A stretch of 64,000 nt of DNA, from assembly GCF_009756665.1 (NCBI RefSeq), contig NZ_CP037953.1, positions 3,968,001-4,032,000 on the forward strand. Reading direction: 5' to 3'. The translations under genes and the position numbers were made by a program. The notes beneath the pieces were generated by a model, which worked only from the letters and a program-made list of their open reading frames with translations, searched no databases and was not told the origin of the DNA. Of the stretch, positions 27,578 to 35,733 are shown piece after piece. The stretch's first letter is position 1, and each line of letters starts with the position of its first letter. The DNA comes from Permianibacter aggregans (GTDB lineage: Bacteria; Pseudomonadota; Gammaproteobacteria; Enterobacterales; Permianibacteraceae).

Positions 27578-28357
27578 TTAGCCAGCGTAGGCCACTGATT
27601 TATTCGGCTCCTCTCGTTGCAACCATTGGTCGCCACTGCCTTGCGCATCCAACCAGCACAGCAGCGTTTGCCAGTCGTCGCGATCACGTTCATGGCTTTG
27701 TTGTGGATAGTCGGCGACGCCTCGGCCTTCGGCATAGGCGCGCACATAATTCTGGGTGTCGCGCAGCGTGGCCGGGTAGGGGATGTTCAGGCTCAGCAGA
27801 AATTTCTGCAGGCGCTCCCAGGCCTTGGTGTGCTGTTTGACCCGATTGGCGACGACGGCGATCGGCCGGCGTTTGCGCCGCATGCTCTGGGTCAGCAGCA
27901 ACTCACCTATAAAGCGCGCGCTGGCGCGGATGTCGATATCGGAAGCGAGCACCGGCACGACAATCAAGTCGTGATCCTGTAGCAAGTCATCAAGCGCTGG
28001 GCCGTTCATTCCCGGCGGAGCATCGGTAATCAGCCAGCGGGTCGATTTCGGTGCCCGCCATTGAAAGCTGCGGGTGGTGCGGCTGTTGTTGTCGATTTTG
28101 ACGCCGTGCACGGAGGGCAGGGCTTGCTCGCGATGGCTGACCCAGTAATGCGAGGAACCTTGCGGATCGGCATCGAGCAGCACTGTGCGTTCACCGCGCC
28201 GGGACAGCCAGCTGGCCAGGTTCGTGGCAATGGTGGTTTTGCCGGCGCCACCTTTACTGTTGATGACGAGAATGCGGGTAGCGTTCAACAATTGAATCGC
28301 GACCAACGGCTCGGGAGGTGCCTTGACTACGTCGGATTGCTGCGAGTGTTCGTCCAT
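27578..28357 (-). CDS. ParA/MinD-family ATPase, orphan
   Basis: A 259-residue deviant Walker A ATPase. KGGAGKTTIATNLASWL (35-51) carries the signature second lysine, DADPQGSSHYW is the Walker A-prime Asp, and LITDAPPGMNG the Walker B region. The final third (YPATLRDTQNYVRAYAEGRG) resembles ParA/MipZ-type partners. No ParB or partition site is adjacent, so a role in plasmid-like partition is unlikely; such orphans often position cellular complexes. It starts 10 bases after the stop of the preceding hypothetical gene, forming a two-gene operon. Confidence 0.87.
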   Translation of the reverse strand: MDEHSQQSDVVKAPPEPLVAIQLLNATRILVINSKGGAGKTTIATNLASWLSRRGERTVLLDADPQGSSHYWVSHREQALPSVHGVKIDNNSRTTRSFQWRAPKSTRWLITDAPPGMNGPALDDLLQDHDLIVVPVLASDIDIRASARFIGELLLTQSMRRKRRPIAVVANRVKQHTKAWERLQKFLLSLNIPYPATLRDTQNYVRAYAEGRGVADYPQQSHERDRDDWQTLLCWLDAQGSGDQWLQREEPNKSVAYAG

Positions 28358-28367
28358 GTTCGGTCCA

Positions 28368-28805
28368 TCAGGCAGAGCGCTTGGGCTCCGTATAACGGCC
28401 AGTATAGCGGCAGTTATCGGCCTGATGTAAATGTGAGACCGGCATCAAGGGCAGGATGCGGCCCATTTCCCGTTTGATTTGCTCATTGTCGGCCTGTTGG
28501 CGCTTGTGCTCGGCGAGGTTCTGCAGCACCTGGTGCAGGGCAAAAACCGTCGCCGGAATCGGCAGATCGGCGCCGGCAATCAAGCGTGCCAGCAGCTCAC
28601 TGGCCATCGCCGGACTCAGTTGTTTCTGGTGGACGGTGTGCAGCAACTGCGCGGAGAACTGGGTTAGCACGGCGCTGATCGCTTGCTCGCTGACAGCATT
28701 TTGCTGACGCCACTGCTGAATCAGGCGAGGGCATTGCTCCGGATCTGCATCCTTGAATGCCGATTGCTGCAAGATGGTCAGTAACTGCTGGTTGATCGAC
28801 TTCAT
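28368..28805 (-). CDS. Hypothetical protein, operon partner of orphan ParA
   Basis: A 145-residue soluble protein I do not recognise. It is predicted mostly helical with Gln/Leu-rich amphipathic helices (INQQLLTILQQSAF; AISAVLTQFSAQLLHTVHQK; VFALHQVLQNLAEHKRQQAD). No cysteine pattern, signal peptide or membrane segment is seen. Its tight spacing to the ParA-like ATPase suggests that it is the ATPase's regulator or cargo adaptor; this is inference only. Start ATG 28805 gives MKSINQQL. Confidence 0.68.
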   Translation of the reverse strand: MKSINQQLLTILQQSAFKDADPEQCPRLIQQWRQQNAVSEQAISAVLTQFSAQLLHTVHQKQLSPAMASELLARLIAGADLPIPATVFALHQVLQNLAEHKRQQADNEQIKREMGRILPLMPVSHLHQADNCRYTGRYTEPKRSA

Positions 28806-28968
28806 GTACGCAAACCAATGACTGCCGGGGACAGTATTCAGTATCCGCCAGCAGCCTGTCTGGTTTCGTTGTACTGGTTCCGACTTTGCGTGTGCGTTTG
28901 CTCACGCTTATGCCATACTCCGAACAGAACCAGTCCGCCGTTTCCCGAGATTGGTACAAAGGTGCAGC

Positions 28969-29187
28969 ATGGGTAAAGATCGCAAGCAACCCGAAAAAGA
29001 AACCGTGGTATGGACACCGAATATGCCCGATCGTCGTCTGAACGATCGTCGCAGTGGTATCGACCGCCGTTCGATTAATGGTCGGCCACTGACCGTACCG
29101 GATTTACGCTCGACCGAAGAGCGTCGTGGTGAAGATCGTCGCAAGGTAAGGTTGACGATTACCGGTCGCGCCATCGACGTCAAATAA
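28969..29187 (+). CDS. Small DRR-repeat protein
   Basis: A 72-residue, highly charged protein. Its centre repeats a DRR unit: PDRRLNDRRSGIDRRS and later EERRGEDRRKVRL, each spaced five to eight residues apart. There is no membrane segment or signal. The ATG follows AAAGGTGCAGC, a usable ribosome-binding site; an in-frame TTG lies six codons upstream. Similar DRR-type tracts occur at the edges of larger bacterial signalling proteins, but here the tract makes up nearly the whole protein. The stop is three bases before a MITE-like repeat. Function unknown. Confidence 0.62.
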   Translation: MGKDRKQPEKETVVWTPNMPDRRLNDRRSGIDRRSINGRPLTVPDLRSTEERRGEDRRKVRLTITGRAIDVK

Positions 29188-29190
29188 TTC

Positions 29191-29393
29191 GAAGCCATCT
29201 CAAAATATCTGGTGCTCGGCGATCTGCGCGAATGCGGTGCTCAAAAAAATCCGCTGGGAGCGGATTTTCGCGTAGCCCGGAGGGTGAGCCACATGGATGT
29301 GGTGAACAATCCTCATTTACTCTTTGTAAACTGCGGTTTTTGCGCTCCTATTCGCGCACCTCGCCATCGCCCAGATTATTTTGAGATGGCTTC
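29191..29393. repeat. MITE-like inverted-repeat element, copy 2 (with insert)
   Basis: Same family as 24716-24857 but inverted. Ends are GAAGCCATCTCAAAATA and its near-perfect complement; the 22-23 terminal bases pair with a single indel. Relative to copy 1, about 63 extra bases lie at 29246-29308, made of hairpins AAAATCCGC/GCGGATTTT and CCACAT/ATGTGG. The element fills the whole gap between the DRR-repeat gene and the convergent kinase gene, so it probably also serves as their terminator. Confidence 0.9.
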
Positions 29394-29404
29394 TCGCTGT
29401 TTTT

Positions 29405-30511
29405 TTAAAGTCGTAAGCTGCGCTCCATTCGCCGCCGCTCTTTTTCCATCGATACCGCCAACGCCAGTTGCACTGCGGCGCGCTGGAAATTGTCGTCCGG
29501 TTGTTGCACCCGGAAATACATGTCACCGGCCAGATAATCGGTCAGGAAACGAATGCCCAGTGTGGCCGTCACAGCAATCGATGCCGGGATCAAATGCAGT
29601 TTTTCCTGTCGCGTCAGTTCGCGATGCAACACTGACATAAAACCATCTGCCACCGCCTGAAAACGGCCGAGATGCAATTGCACCGATTTTGGATTGGCGA
29701 GTTCACCGAGTGGATTGCAGAAAGATCGCACCATGTCGCCGAAATCGAACACGACACTGGAAGTCATCACCGTATCCAAATCGATCACGGCGCGAGCACG
29801 CGGCGATTGGTTGTCGAACAGGATATTGGCGATCTTGGTGTCGGCGTGAACAAAGCGCTGTGGCAACTCGCCGGAGCTGGTCGCGTATTCGATTTGATGC
29901 AGATAAGGCAAAAAGCGCTCAGCCAAATCAAACAACACGCGCACTTTTGCCAAACGACCGAGCGGATCGATGCGTGCGAATTGCTCCAGCGCCACGATGC
30001 GATTGCTGAGTTGATGAAATTCCGGCAGTGAGGCGATATAACGTGGTGGCGTGAAATCACGCATCGCGAATATGAACTGGGCAAACGCGCGCGCACCTTC
30101 GCGTGCAAGGGCATCATTGCTGACTTTTTCGAAGCTGCGGGTATTGGCGATGTACTGGGTAGCGCGCCAGTAATCCTGACCAATCTGGTGCCACCATTGG
30201 CCGTCTTTGGTGCGCACCGTCGATAACACTTCAAGTGGATAATCACCACGCACGCGCAGACGCGCCAGATGTTGTCCGACCAGCACGCCGTTCAGAATCA
30301 AGCGTTCGGCATCCGGAAACACTTCGCGGTTGATGCGCTGAAGCACCAGAGGACCCGCGCGTAACGTCGTGTTGATCAGGCCACCATTGCCGATCAGTTC
30401 GGCACGTGTGCCTTCCAAGCCCCAAGCCGCGCGCAGACTGCGCCAATCTTTCGCGGCCAATTCCGGCGCGTTGACAGGCGATTCAGGCGTAGTGGACACG
30501 GGATAATTCAC
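29405..30511 (-). CDS. APH-family kinase, NahK-like
   Basis: A 368-residue kinase of the aminoglycoside phosphotransferase/choline kinase fold. The catalytic loop is FVHADTKIANILFD (HxDxxxxN) and the metal-binding motif is AVIDLDTVMTSSVVFDFGDMVR. That block resembles N-acetylhexosamine 1-kinase (NahK) family proteins, in which HxDTKxxNxLFD and VIDLDTVM recur, so an amino-sugar substrate is likelier than an antibiotic; this remains inference. The N-lobe has IGNGGLINTTLRAG and VLQRINREVFPD. It stands alone; no lacto-N-biose phosphorylase or amino-sugar genes are next to it. Confidence 0.8.
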   Translation of the reverse strand: MNYPVSTTPESPVNAPELAAKDWRSLRAAWGLEGTRAELIGNGGLINTTLRAGPLVLQRINREVFPDAERLILNGVLVGQHLARLRVRGDYPLEVLSTVRTKDGQWWHQIGQDYWRATQYIANTRSFEKVSNDALAREGARAFAQFIFAMRDFTPPRYIASLPEFHQLSNRIVALEQFARIDPLGRLAKVRVLFDLAERFLPYLHQIEYATSSGELPQRFVHADTKIANILFDNQSPRARAVIDLDTVMTSSVVFDFGDMVRSFCNPLGELANPKSVQLHLGRFQAVADGFMSVLHRELTRQEKLHLIPASIAVTATLGIRFLTDYLAGDMYFRVQQPDDNFQRAAVQLALAVSMEKERRRMERSLRL

Positions 30512-30638
30512 GACGGCACTCTTGGGGGCGCGTAGGCTCTTATTTAAGGGTAGTCACTGTCAAGAAAAACTGATTGACCTTACGATTGTTGCGTAGCAAA
30601 AAGTGTGCGCGAATAGCGCTTTTCACACCATTCGACGA

Positions 30639-31508
30639 TCAGCTACTGGTCAGCATCTCGATCATCGCTTTCGCCGCATTGGACAAACTGCGATTACGAT
30701 GATGGACGACACCGAGTGCGCGTTCGACCTGAATCATCGGTTGCAGTTTCAGCGCTTTCAGATCGTCGGTGATCATGATGTCCGGTAACAGCGCCCAGCC
30801 CTGACCGGCAGTGACCAGCATCGCGATGGCCTCCAGATAGGTACTGCTGGTGGTTTCGCCCAGCTCCAGGCCGAGCGAAGCCAGCTGAGTGTTGACCCGT
30901 TGTTGGGTGAAGGTGTGGCCGCCAAGCAGTACAGCACGATGGCTAGCCAGTTGTTCAATACTGACCCGATTCAGTTTTGCCAGCGGATGTTCGCGATGCA
31001 CGCAAGGCAGCAGCCGTTCGCGCCAGATCGGAATCGCTTCGACCGATTCGCTGCTGGTGCCCGGCAACGTGATAATCGCCAGTTCTCGCTGGCCTTGGCC
31101 GACTTCATGAAATGCCTGCTCGGAATCGAGAAAATCGAATTCCAGCGTCACCTGCGGATAGCGCAGGGTGAATTCGCGCAGGATGCGCGGCAACCGGCGT
31201 AAGCCGATATGGTGACTGGTCGCAATGCGCAGCACACCTTCGACCCGGCCACTTAAGTTGCGAATCGCCGTCGCGGTGTCCTGCATGTCGAGCAGCAGTT
31301 GTTGGGCCCGTGGCAGCAGGGTTTTGCCGGCTGGGGTTAGATAGACATCATGACCCACCCGATCGAACAAGCGTTGCTCCAGTTCGGCTTCCAGACTGGC
31401 AATACGTTTGCTGATCGCCGGTTGGGTCAGGTGCAGGCTTTGCGCGGCCAACGAAAACGATTGCGCCTCGGCGACGGCGACAAAAGCGCGGAGCAGGGCA
31501 TGATCCAT
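30639..31508 (-). CDS. LysR-type transcriptional regulator, divergent from leuCDB
   Basis: A 289-residue regulator. The N-terminal winged helix-turn-helix is LLRAFVAVAEAQSFSLAAQSLHL with TQPAISKRIASLEAELEQRL, and the effector-binding domain runs from about residue 90 (GVLRIATSHHIGLRRLP). Its divergent position next to leuC, a frequent arrangement for LysR regulators, suggests that it controls leucine biosynthesis and its own gene. A T-N11-A palindrome lies just upstream of its start. The co-inducer (for instance an isopropylmalate) is unknown. Confidence 0.9.
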   Translation of the reverse strand: MDHALLRAFVAVAEAQSFSLAAQSLHLTQPAISKRIASLEAELEQRLFDRVGHDVYLTPAGKTLLPRAQQLLLDMQDTATAIRNLSGRVEGVLRIATSHHIGLRRLPRILREFTLRYPQVTLEFDFLDSEQAFHEVGQGQRELAIITLPGTSSESVEAIPIWRERLLPCVHREHPLAKLNRVSIEQLASHRAVLLGGHTFTQQRVNTQLASLGLELGETTSSTYLEAIAMLVTAGQGWALLPDIMITDDLKALKLQPMIQVERALGVVHHRNRSLSNAAKAMIEMLTSS

Positions 31509-31512
31509 GTGT

Positions 31513-31527
31513 ATTCCTATCAGGAAT
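31513..31527. promoter_or_regulatory. Candidate LysR operator
   Basis: ATTCCTATCAGGAAT is a perfect 6-3-6 inverted repeat that contains the LysR-type T-N11-A pattern. It starts four bases upstream of the regulator's ATG, and its centre (31520) is about 65 bases upstream of the predicted leuC transcription start, the usual position for the recognition site of this family. Confidence 0.55.
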
Positions 31528-31548
31528 GCTTTAGATGAAAAAATTAAA

Positions 31549-31578
31549 TTGGAGTTATTGTACGCCGCTCGCTAGCAT
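31549..31578 (+). promoter_or_regulatory. Possible leuCDB promoter
   Basis: TTGGAG (31549-31554) and TAGCAT (31573-31578) are separated by 18 bases, placing the start of transcription near 31585. Both hexamers match the sigma-70 consensus only partly, as expected for an activator-dependent promoter. Confidence 0.35.
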
Positions 31579-31643
31579 GAAACCAGCTAAGGTAAACGAC
31601 GAGCCCGTTTGCGGCGTGGTCGGACACAAAGACGAGGAAGCCT

Positions 31644-33047
31644 ATGACAGCCAAAACCTTATACGACAAGCTGTGGGATGAGCATGTCGTGCTGCAAGCC
31701 GAAACCGGCGCAGAACTGATTTATATCGACCGCCAATTGCTGCACGAAGTGACTTCGCCGCAGGCCTTCGATGGTCTACGCATGAACCAACGTAAACCTT
31801 GGCGTATCGACGCCAACCTCGCGGTGCCGGACCACAACGTGCCGACCGAAGGTCGTGATAAAGGCATCGCCGATCCGATTTCCCGCATCCAGGTCGAAAC
31901 CCTCGACAGCAATTGCAACGAATTTGGCATCGTCGAATTCAAGATGAATGATGTTCGTCAGGGCATTGTTCACGTCATTGGCCCGGAGCAGGGAGCGACA
32001 TTGCCGGGCATGACCATCGTTTGCGGTGATTCGCATACCGCCACCCATGGCGCGTTCGGTGCGCTGGCCTTCGGTATCGGCACTTCCGAAGTCGAACACG
32101 TACTGGCGACGCAATGTCTGTGGCAGAAAAAGAACAAGAACATGCTGGTCAAAGTGACCGGCAAACTCGGCACTGGTGTGGGCGCCAAGGACATCGTGCT
32201 GGCAGTCATTGGCAGAATCGGTACCGCAGGCGGTACAGGTTACGCGATTGAATTTGGTGGCGAGACGATCGCTGGGTTGTCGATGGAAGGCCGGATGACG
32301 ATTTGTAACATGGCGATTGAAGCCGGCGCCCGCGTCGGTCTGGTTGCTTGCGATCAAACGACCATCGATTATCTGAAAGATCGTCCTTTCGCACCGAAAG
32401 GCAGCGATTGGGATAAAGCGGTCGAATACTGGCGCACGCTGCATTCCGATGACGGCGCGCATTACGATCAAATTATTGAATTGAACGCCGCTGATATCGA
32501 GCCGCAAGTGACCTGGGGTACCTCGCCGGAAATGGTGGCGCCGGTTTACGCGAAAGTGCCGAACCCGGACAACGAGAAGAATCCAGTCAAGAAAGAAGGC
32601 ATTACCCGCGCGCTGCAATACATGGGCTTGAAAGCCGAACAGGCGATCACCGATATCAAACTCGATCGCGTGTTCATCGGTTCCTGCACCAATTCCCGTA
32701 TCGAAGACTTGCGCGAAGCCGCGTCGGTGATCAAAGGCCGTAAAGTCGCCAGCACGATCAAACAGGCGATGGTGGTGCCGGGTTCTGGCCTCGTTAAACA
32801 ACAGGCGGAAAAAGAAGGTTTGGACAAAGTGTTCAAAGCAGCCGGTTTTGAATGGCGTGAACCAGGCTGTTCGATGTGTCTGGCGATGAACGCCGACCGT
32901 CTCGAACCGGGTGAGCATTGCGCCTCAACCTCGAACCGCAATTTCGAAGGCCGTCAGGGTCAGGGAGGCCGTACCCATTTGGTCAGCCCGGCGATGGCCG
33001 CCGCTGCCGCGCTTGCTGGCCATTTCGTCGACGTGCGCACGTTTTAA
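31644..33047 (+). CDS. leuC: 3-isopropylmalate dehydratase, large subunit
   Basis: With LeuD it isomerises 2-isopropylmalate to 3-isopropylmalate in leucine synthesis. The 467 residues include the aconitase-type iron-sulfur ligands in [13 protein letters not shown] and [11 protein letters not shown], and substrate motifs [18 protein letters not shown] and [15 protein letters not shown]. It is the first gene of the leuCDB operon, with leuD only nine bases on; RBS GAGGAAG precedes the ATG. No leucine-rich leader peptide was found between the promoter region and leuC, so regulation by the divergent LysR protein is more likely than attenuation. Confidence 0.97.
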   Translation: MTAKTLYDKLWDEHVVLQAETGAELIYIDRQLLHEVTSPQAFDGLRMNQRKPWRIDANLAVPDHNVPTEGRDKGIADPISRIQVETLDSNCNEFGIVEFKMNDVRQGIVHVIGPEQGATLPGMTIVCGDSHTATHGAFGALAFGIGTSEVEHVLATQCLWQKKNKNMLVKVTGKLGTGVGAKDIVLAVIGRIGTAGGTGYAIEFGGETIAGLSMEGRMTICNMAIEAGARVGLVACDQTTIDYLKDRPFAPKGSDWDKAVEYWRTLHSDDGAHYDQIIELNAADIEPQVTWGTSPEMVAPVYAKVPNPDNEKNPVKKEGITRALQYMGLKAEQAITDIKLDRVFIGSCTNSRIEDLREAASVIKGRKVASTIKQAMVVPGSGLVKQQAEKEGLDKVFKAAGFEWREPGCSMCLAMNADRLEPGEHCASTSNRNFEGRQGQGGRTHLVSPAMAAAAALAGHFVDVRTF

Positions 33048-33056
33048 GGAGCGATC

Positions 33057-33704
33057 ATGGAAAAGTTTACTGTAAAGACCGGCATTGCCGCGCCGCTGGA
33101 TCGTGCCAACGTTGACACCGATGCCATTATTCCGAAGCAGTTTTTGAAATCGATTCACCGCACCGGTTTCGGTCCGAATCTATTTGATGAATGGCGCTAT
33201 TTGGATCATGGCGAGGTCGGCATGGACAACAGCAAGCGGCCGTTGAATCCTACCTTCGTGTTGAACCAACCGCGCTACAAAGGCGCGCAGGTGCTTTTGG
33301 CGCGTGAGAATTTTGGTTGCGGCTCCTCGCGTGAACACGCGCCTTGGGCGCTGCTTGATTACGGTTTCCGCTGTGTCATCGCGCCTAGCTTTGCCGATAT
33401 TTTCTTCAACAACTGTTTCAAGAACGGCATTCTGCCGATCGTGCTTGACGAGAAAATCGTCGACCAGCTGTTTGCCGATTGCTTAGACAACGAAGGCTAT
33501 ACCATTACCGTCGATCTGCCGAACGAAGAACTGAAAACCTCGACCGGGCAGACCGTGCCGTTCGAGATCGATCCAGCGCGCAAACATGTGTTGATCAATG
33601 GCCTTGATGATATTGGTATGACCTTGCAGCATGTGGACCAGATCAAAACTTACGAGCAACAGCGGCGTGAACAACGGCCATGGCTATTTGGCGCGGTGAA
33701 GTAA
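33057..33704 (+). CDS. leuD: 3-isopropylmalate dehydratase, small subunit
   Basis: The 215-residue partner of LeuC supplies the swivelling substrate-specificity domain. Diagnostic stretches are [18 protein letters not shown], the loop [20 protein letters not shown], and [17 protein letters not shown]. It starts nine bases after leuC behind the strong site AAGGAGCG, which indicates coupled production of the two subunits. leuB follows after 64 bases. Confidence 0.97.
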   Translation: MEKFTVKTGIAAPLDRANVDTDAIIPKQFLKSIHRTGFGPNLFDEWRYLDHGEVGMDNSKRPLNPTFVLNQPRYKGAQVLLARENFGCGSSREHAPWALLDYGFRCVIAPSFADIFFNNCFKNGILPIVLDEKIVDQLFADCLDNEGYTITVDLPNEELKTSTGQTVPFEIDPARKHVLINGLDDIGMTLQHVDQIKTYEQQRREQRPWLFGAVK

Positions 33705-33768
33705 ACCACCTTTGATTCGGGCGCGTTGGAGCCCGCATAAATTACGTTTTATATACAAGGATTAATCC

Positions 33769-34836
33769 ATGACAAAAAAAGTATTGCTGCTGCCCGGTGA
33801 CGGCATTGGTCCGGAAATCATGGCCCAGGCCGTGCGGGTGCTGGATCTACTGAAAAAAGACGGTTTGAAGATCGAAACCGAATCAGCCCTGATTGGTGGT
33901 TGCGCCGTCGATGCCACCGGCAAACCGCTGCCGGAAGAAACGCTGAAGCTGGCGCTGACCGCTGATGCTGTGTTGCTGGCCTCGGTCGGTGGCCCGAAAT
34001 ACGACACGCTGCCGCGTGAACAGCGCCCGGAGCGTGGCTTGCTTGCCATTCGCAAGGCGATGAACGTATTTGCCAACCTGCGTCCTGCGATTGTTTATGA
34101 AGAACTCTCTGGCGCCTCGACGCTGAAGCCGGATGTTGTTGCCAATCTTGATATCTTGATCATCCGCGAACTGGTTGGTGATATTTATTTCGGCGAGCCG
34201 CGCGGTATTGAAGTGCGCAATGGCGAGCGCGTCGGTTTCAACACGATGATTTACAGCGAAAGCGAAATTCGTCGTATTGCCCATGTTGCTTTCCAATCGG
34301 CCCGCAAGCGCAACAAGAAAGTCTGCTCGGTCGACAAGATGAACGTGCTGGAAAGCACTCAACTTTGGCGCGATGTCGTTACCGAAGTCGGCAAAGAATA
34401 TCCGGATGTCGAGTTGAGCCATATGCTGGTCGATAACGCAGCGATGCAGCTGATCCGTAATCCGAAGCAATTCGATGTCATGGTTACCGGTAATATTTTC
34501 GGCGACATTCTTTCCGATGCGGCATCGATGTTGACCGGTTCTATCGGCATGCTGCCCTCAGCTTCGCTCGATGAAAATGGCAAGGGTCTGTACGAGCCGA
34601 TTCACGGTTCGGCGCCGGATATCGCCGGCAAGAATCTGGCGAACCCGCTGGCGCAGATCTTGTCGGTGGCGATGATGCTGCGTTTCTCGCTCGGTGAAGA
34701 AGCGATGGCCGATCGGGTCGAAGCAGCGGTTAAGAAAGTGCTGGCTCAAGGCTATCGCACTGGTGATATTTTCACCGAAGGCGGCAAGCGCGTTGGCACC
34801 GTCGAAATGGGTGATGCCGTTATCGCGGCGTTGTAA
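33769..34836 (+). CDS. leuB: 3-isopropylmalate dehydrogenase
   Basis: Oxidises and decarboxylates 3-isopropylmalate to 2-oxoisocaproate with NAD+, the third step of the leucine branch. The 355 residues show [50 protein letters not shown], the substrate-binding [17 protein letters not shown] and [16 protein letters not shown], and the NAD-binding [20 protein letters not shown]. It is the last gene before a strong terminator, closing the leuCDB operon. Confidence 0.97.
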   Translation: MTKKVLLLPGDGIGPEIMAQAVRVLDLLKKDGLKIETESALIGGCAVDATGKPLPEETLKLALTADAVLLASVGGPKYDTLPREQRPERGLLAIRKAMNVFANLRPAIVYEELSGASTLKPDVVANLDILIIRELVGDIYFGEPRGIEVRNGERVGFNTMIYSESEIRRIAHVAFQSARKRNKKVCSVDKMNVLESTQLWRDVVTEVGKEYPDVELSHMLVDNAAMQLIRNPKQFDVMVTGNIFGDILSDAASMLTGSIGMLPSASLDENGKGLYEPIHGSAPDIAGKNLANPLAQILSVAMMLRFSLGEEAMADRVEAAVKKVLAQGYRTGDIFTEGGKRVGTVEMGDAVIAAL

Positions 34837-34850
34837 TTTTCCCGCGAAAC

Positions 34851-34886
34851 AAAAAACGCGTAGTCAGTATTGGCTACGCGTTTTTT
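34851..34886 (+). terminator. Intrinsic terminator of leuCDB
   Basis: AAAAAACGCGTAGTCA pairs with TGGCTACGCGTTTTTT (one G-T) around the loop GTAT. The stem begins 14 bases after leuB's stop. It has T-runs on both strands and could also serve the convergent small gene at 34911-35135. Confidence 0.93.
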
Positions 34887-34910
34887 ATTGTTAATCGTTT
34901 ACCAGAACCG

Positions 34911-35135
34911 CTACCAAAGCGCCTTGACCGGCTTTTGTAGCATCTGCACCCGGGCCTGAAACTCCTGTTGCAGGTTTTCATGGAAGCTCGTTTCATAGCA
35001 TTCCAGGCCAATGAAAAACTCGGTGTAATCCTCACCTTCCGGCGTCAACAGCACCGACAGCGGTACCTCGTTGCGCTGAAGCTGGCAAAAGGTAATGAAT
35101 TCGCCATTGCTTTTAAAGTGTCTCGGTACAGCCAT
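34911..35135 (-). CDS. Small hypothetical protein
   Basis: A 74-residue acidic cytosolic protein (MAVPRHFKSNGEFITF) without recognised motifs; EGEDYTEFFIGLECYETSF and the helical tail NLQQEFQARVQMLQKPVKAL stand out. An RBS GAGG lies five to six bases before ATG 35135, which fixes the start better than the longer open frame reaching 35183. It sits alone between the leu operon terminator and the DUF3592 gene. Function unknown. Confidence 0.6.
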   Translation of the reverse strand: MAVPRHFKSNGEFITFCQLQRNEVPLSVLLTPEGEDYTEFFIGLECYETSFHENLQQEFQARVQMLQKPVKALW

Positions 35136-35265
35136 AACTACCTCGCGACGTCGTCTTTTTTCGGTATATCCAAGAATTAGCATAAATACCGCTACGAAGT
35201 GCGCTTTGTTAAAGAGTCAATATGTCTCAACAACAACTCGTTTAGAACAGGCTGTTTTATAGCGA

Positions 35266-35619
35266 TTATTGCCTTGCTTTCATTGCCAGCTTGATTTGTT
35301 CAATCAGCGCTTTACTGGCACTGATTCGGGGCCTGTCGGGAAGGTAGACAATCGGAAACGGGTCGCCGGGCTTCAACTCGTCGCTGTCGGCGGCAGTTTG
35401 GGTGACGGTATTGTGGTGTTCCTGACCGTGTTGATCGCGGAACTGGTAGCGGATGCGGAGCGTGCGTGGGCCATTGCTGTTGAATACCCGACAACTGACC
35501 ACTTGCGCTTGGGCTTCGCGCCCGCGCTCGACCAGCTTGGCCATTTGCCGCTGTCGGACAATCACGACAATAACGATGCCGAACAGCACGGCAATAATGG
35601 GTAGCAACAGGCTCCACAT
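35266..35619 (-). CDS. DUF3592-like membrane-anchored protein
   Basis: A 117-residue protein with one N-terminal membrane helix (LLLPIIAVLFGIVIVVIV) followed by a small beta domain: GREAQAQVVSCRVFNSNGPR, LRIRYQFRDQHGQEHHN, DELKPGDPFPIVYLPDRPR. The A.V......y.v.Y.f...G........ and G....V.Y.p..P pattern is that of DUF3592. RBS AAGGAGCG precedes the ATG. Function unknown; the domain should face the periplasm or cytosol depending on topology, which I cannot determine. Confidence 0.75.
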   Translation of the reverse strand: MWSLLLPIIAVLFGIVIVVIVRQRQMAKLVERGREAQAQVVSCRVFNSNGPRTLRIRYQFRDQHGQEHHNTVTQTAADSDELKPGDPFPIVYLPDRPRISASKALIEQIKLAMKARQ

Positions 35620-35733
35620 TCGTGTTCGCTCCTTGCCCTGGTTGCGTTAACGATAGCGGTAATTCTTTGTCGATGCCATCACGCATCGGCGACGCCCCGT
35701 ACAAATGCCGCTAGAATGTTGGCTCGATTCGGC

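Noticed and set aside
27578-28805. Plasmid or integrative-element partition module
   Set aside because: There is no ParB, parS, integrase, relaxase or change in composition; the neighbours are core genes.
31776-32918. Minus-strand open frame of 380 codons
   Set aside because: It is antisense to leuC, which keeps all iron-sulfur and substrate motifs.
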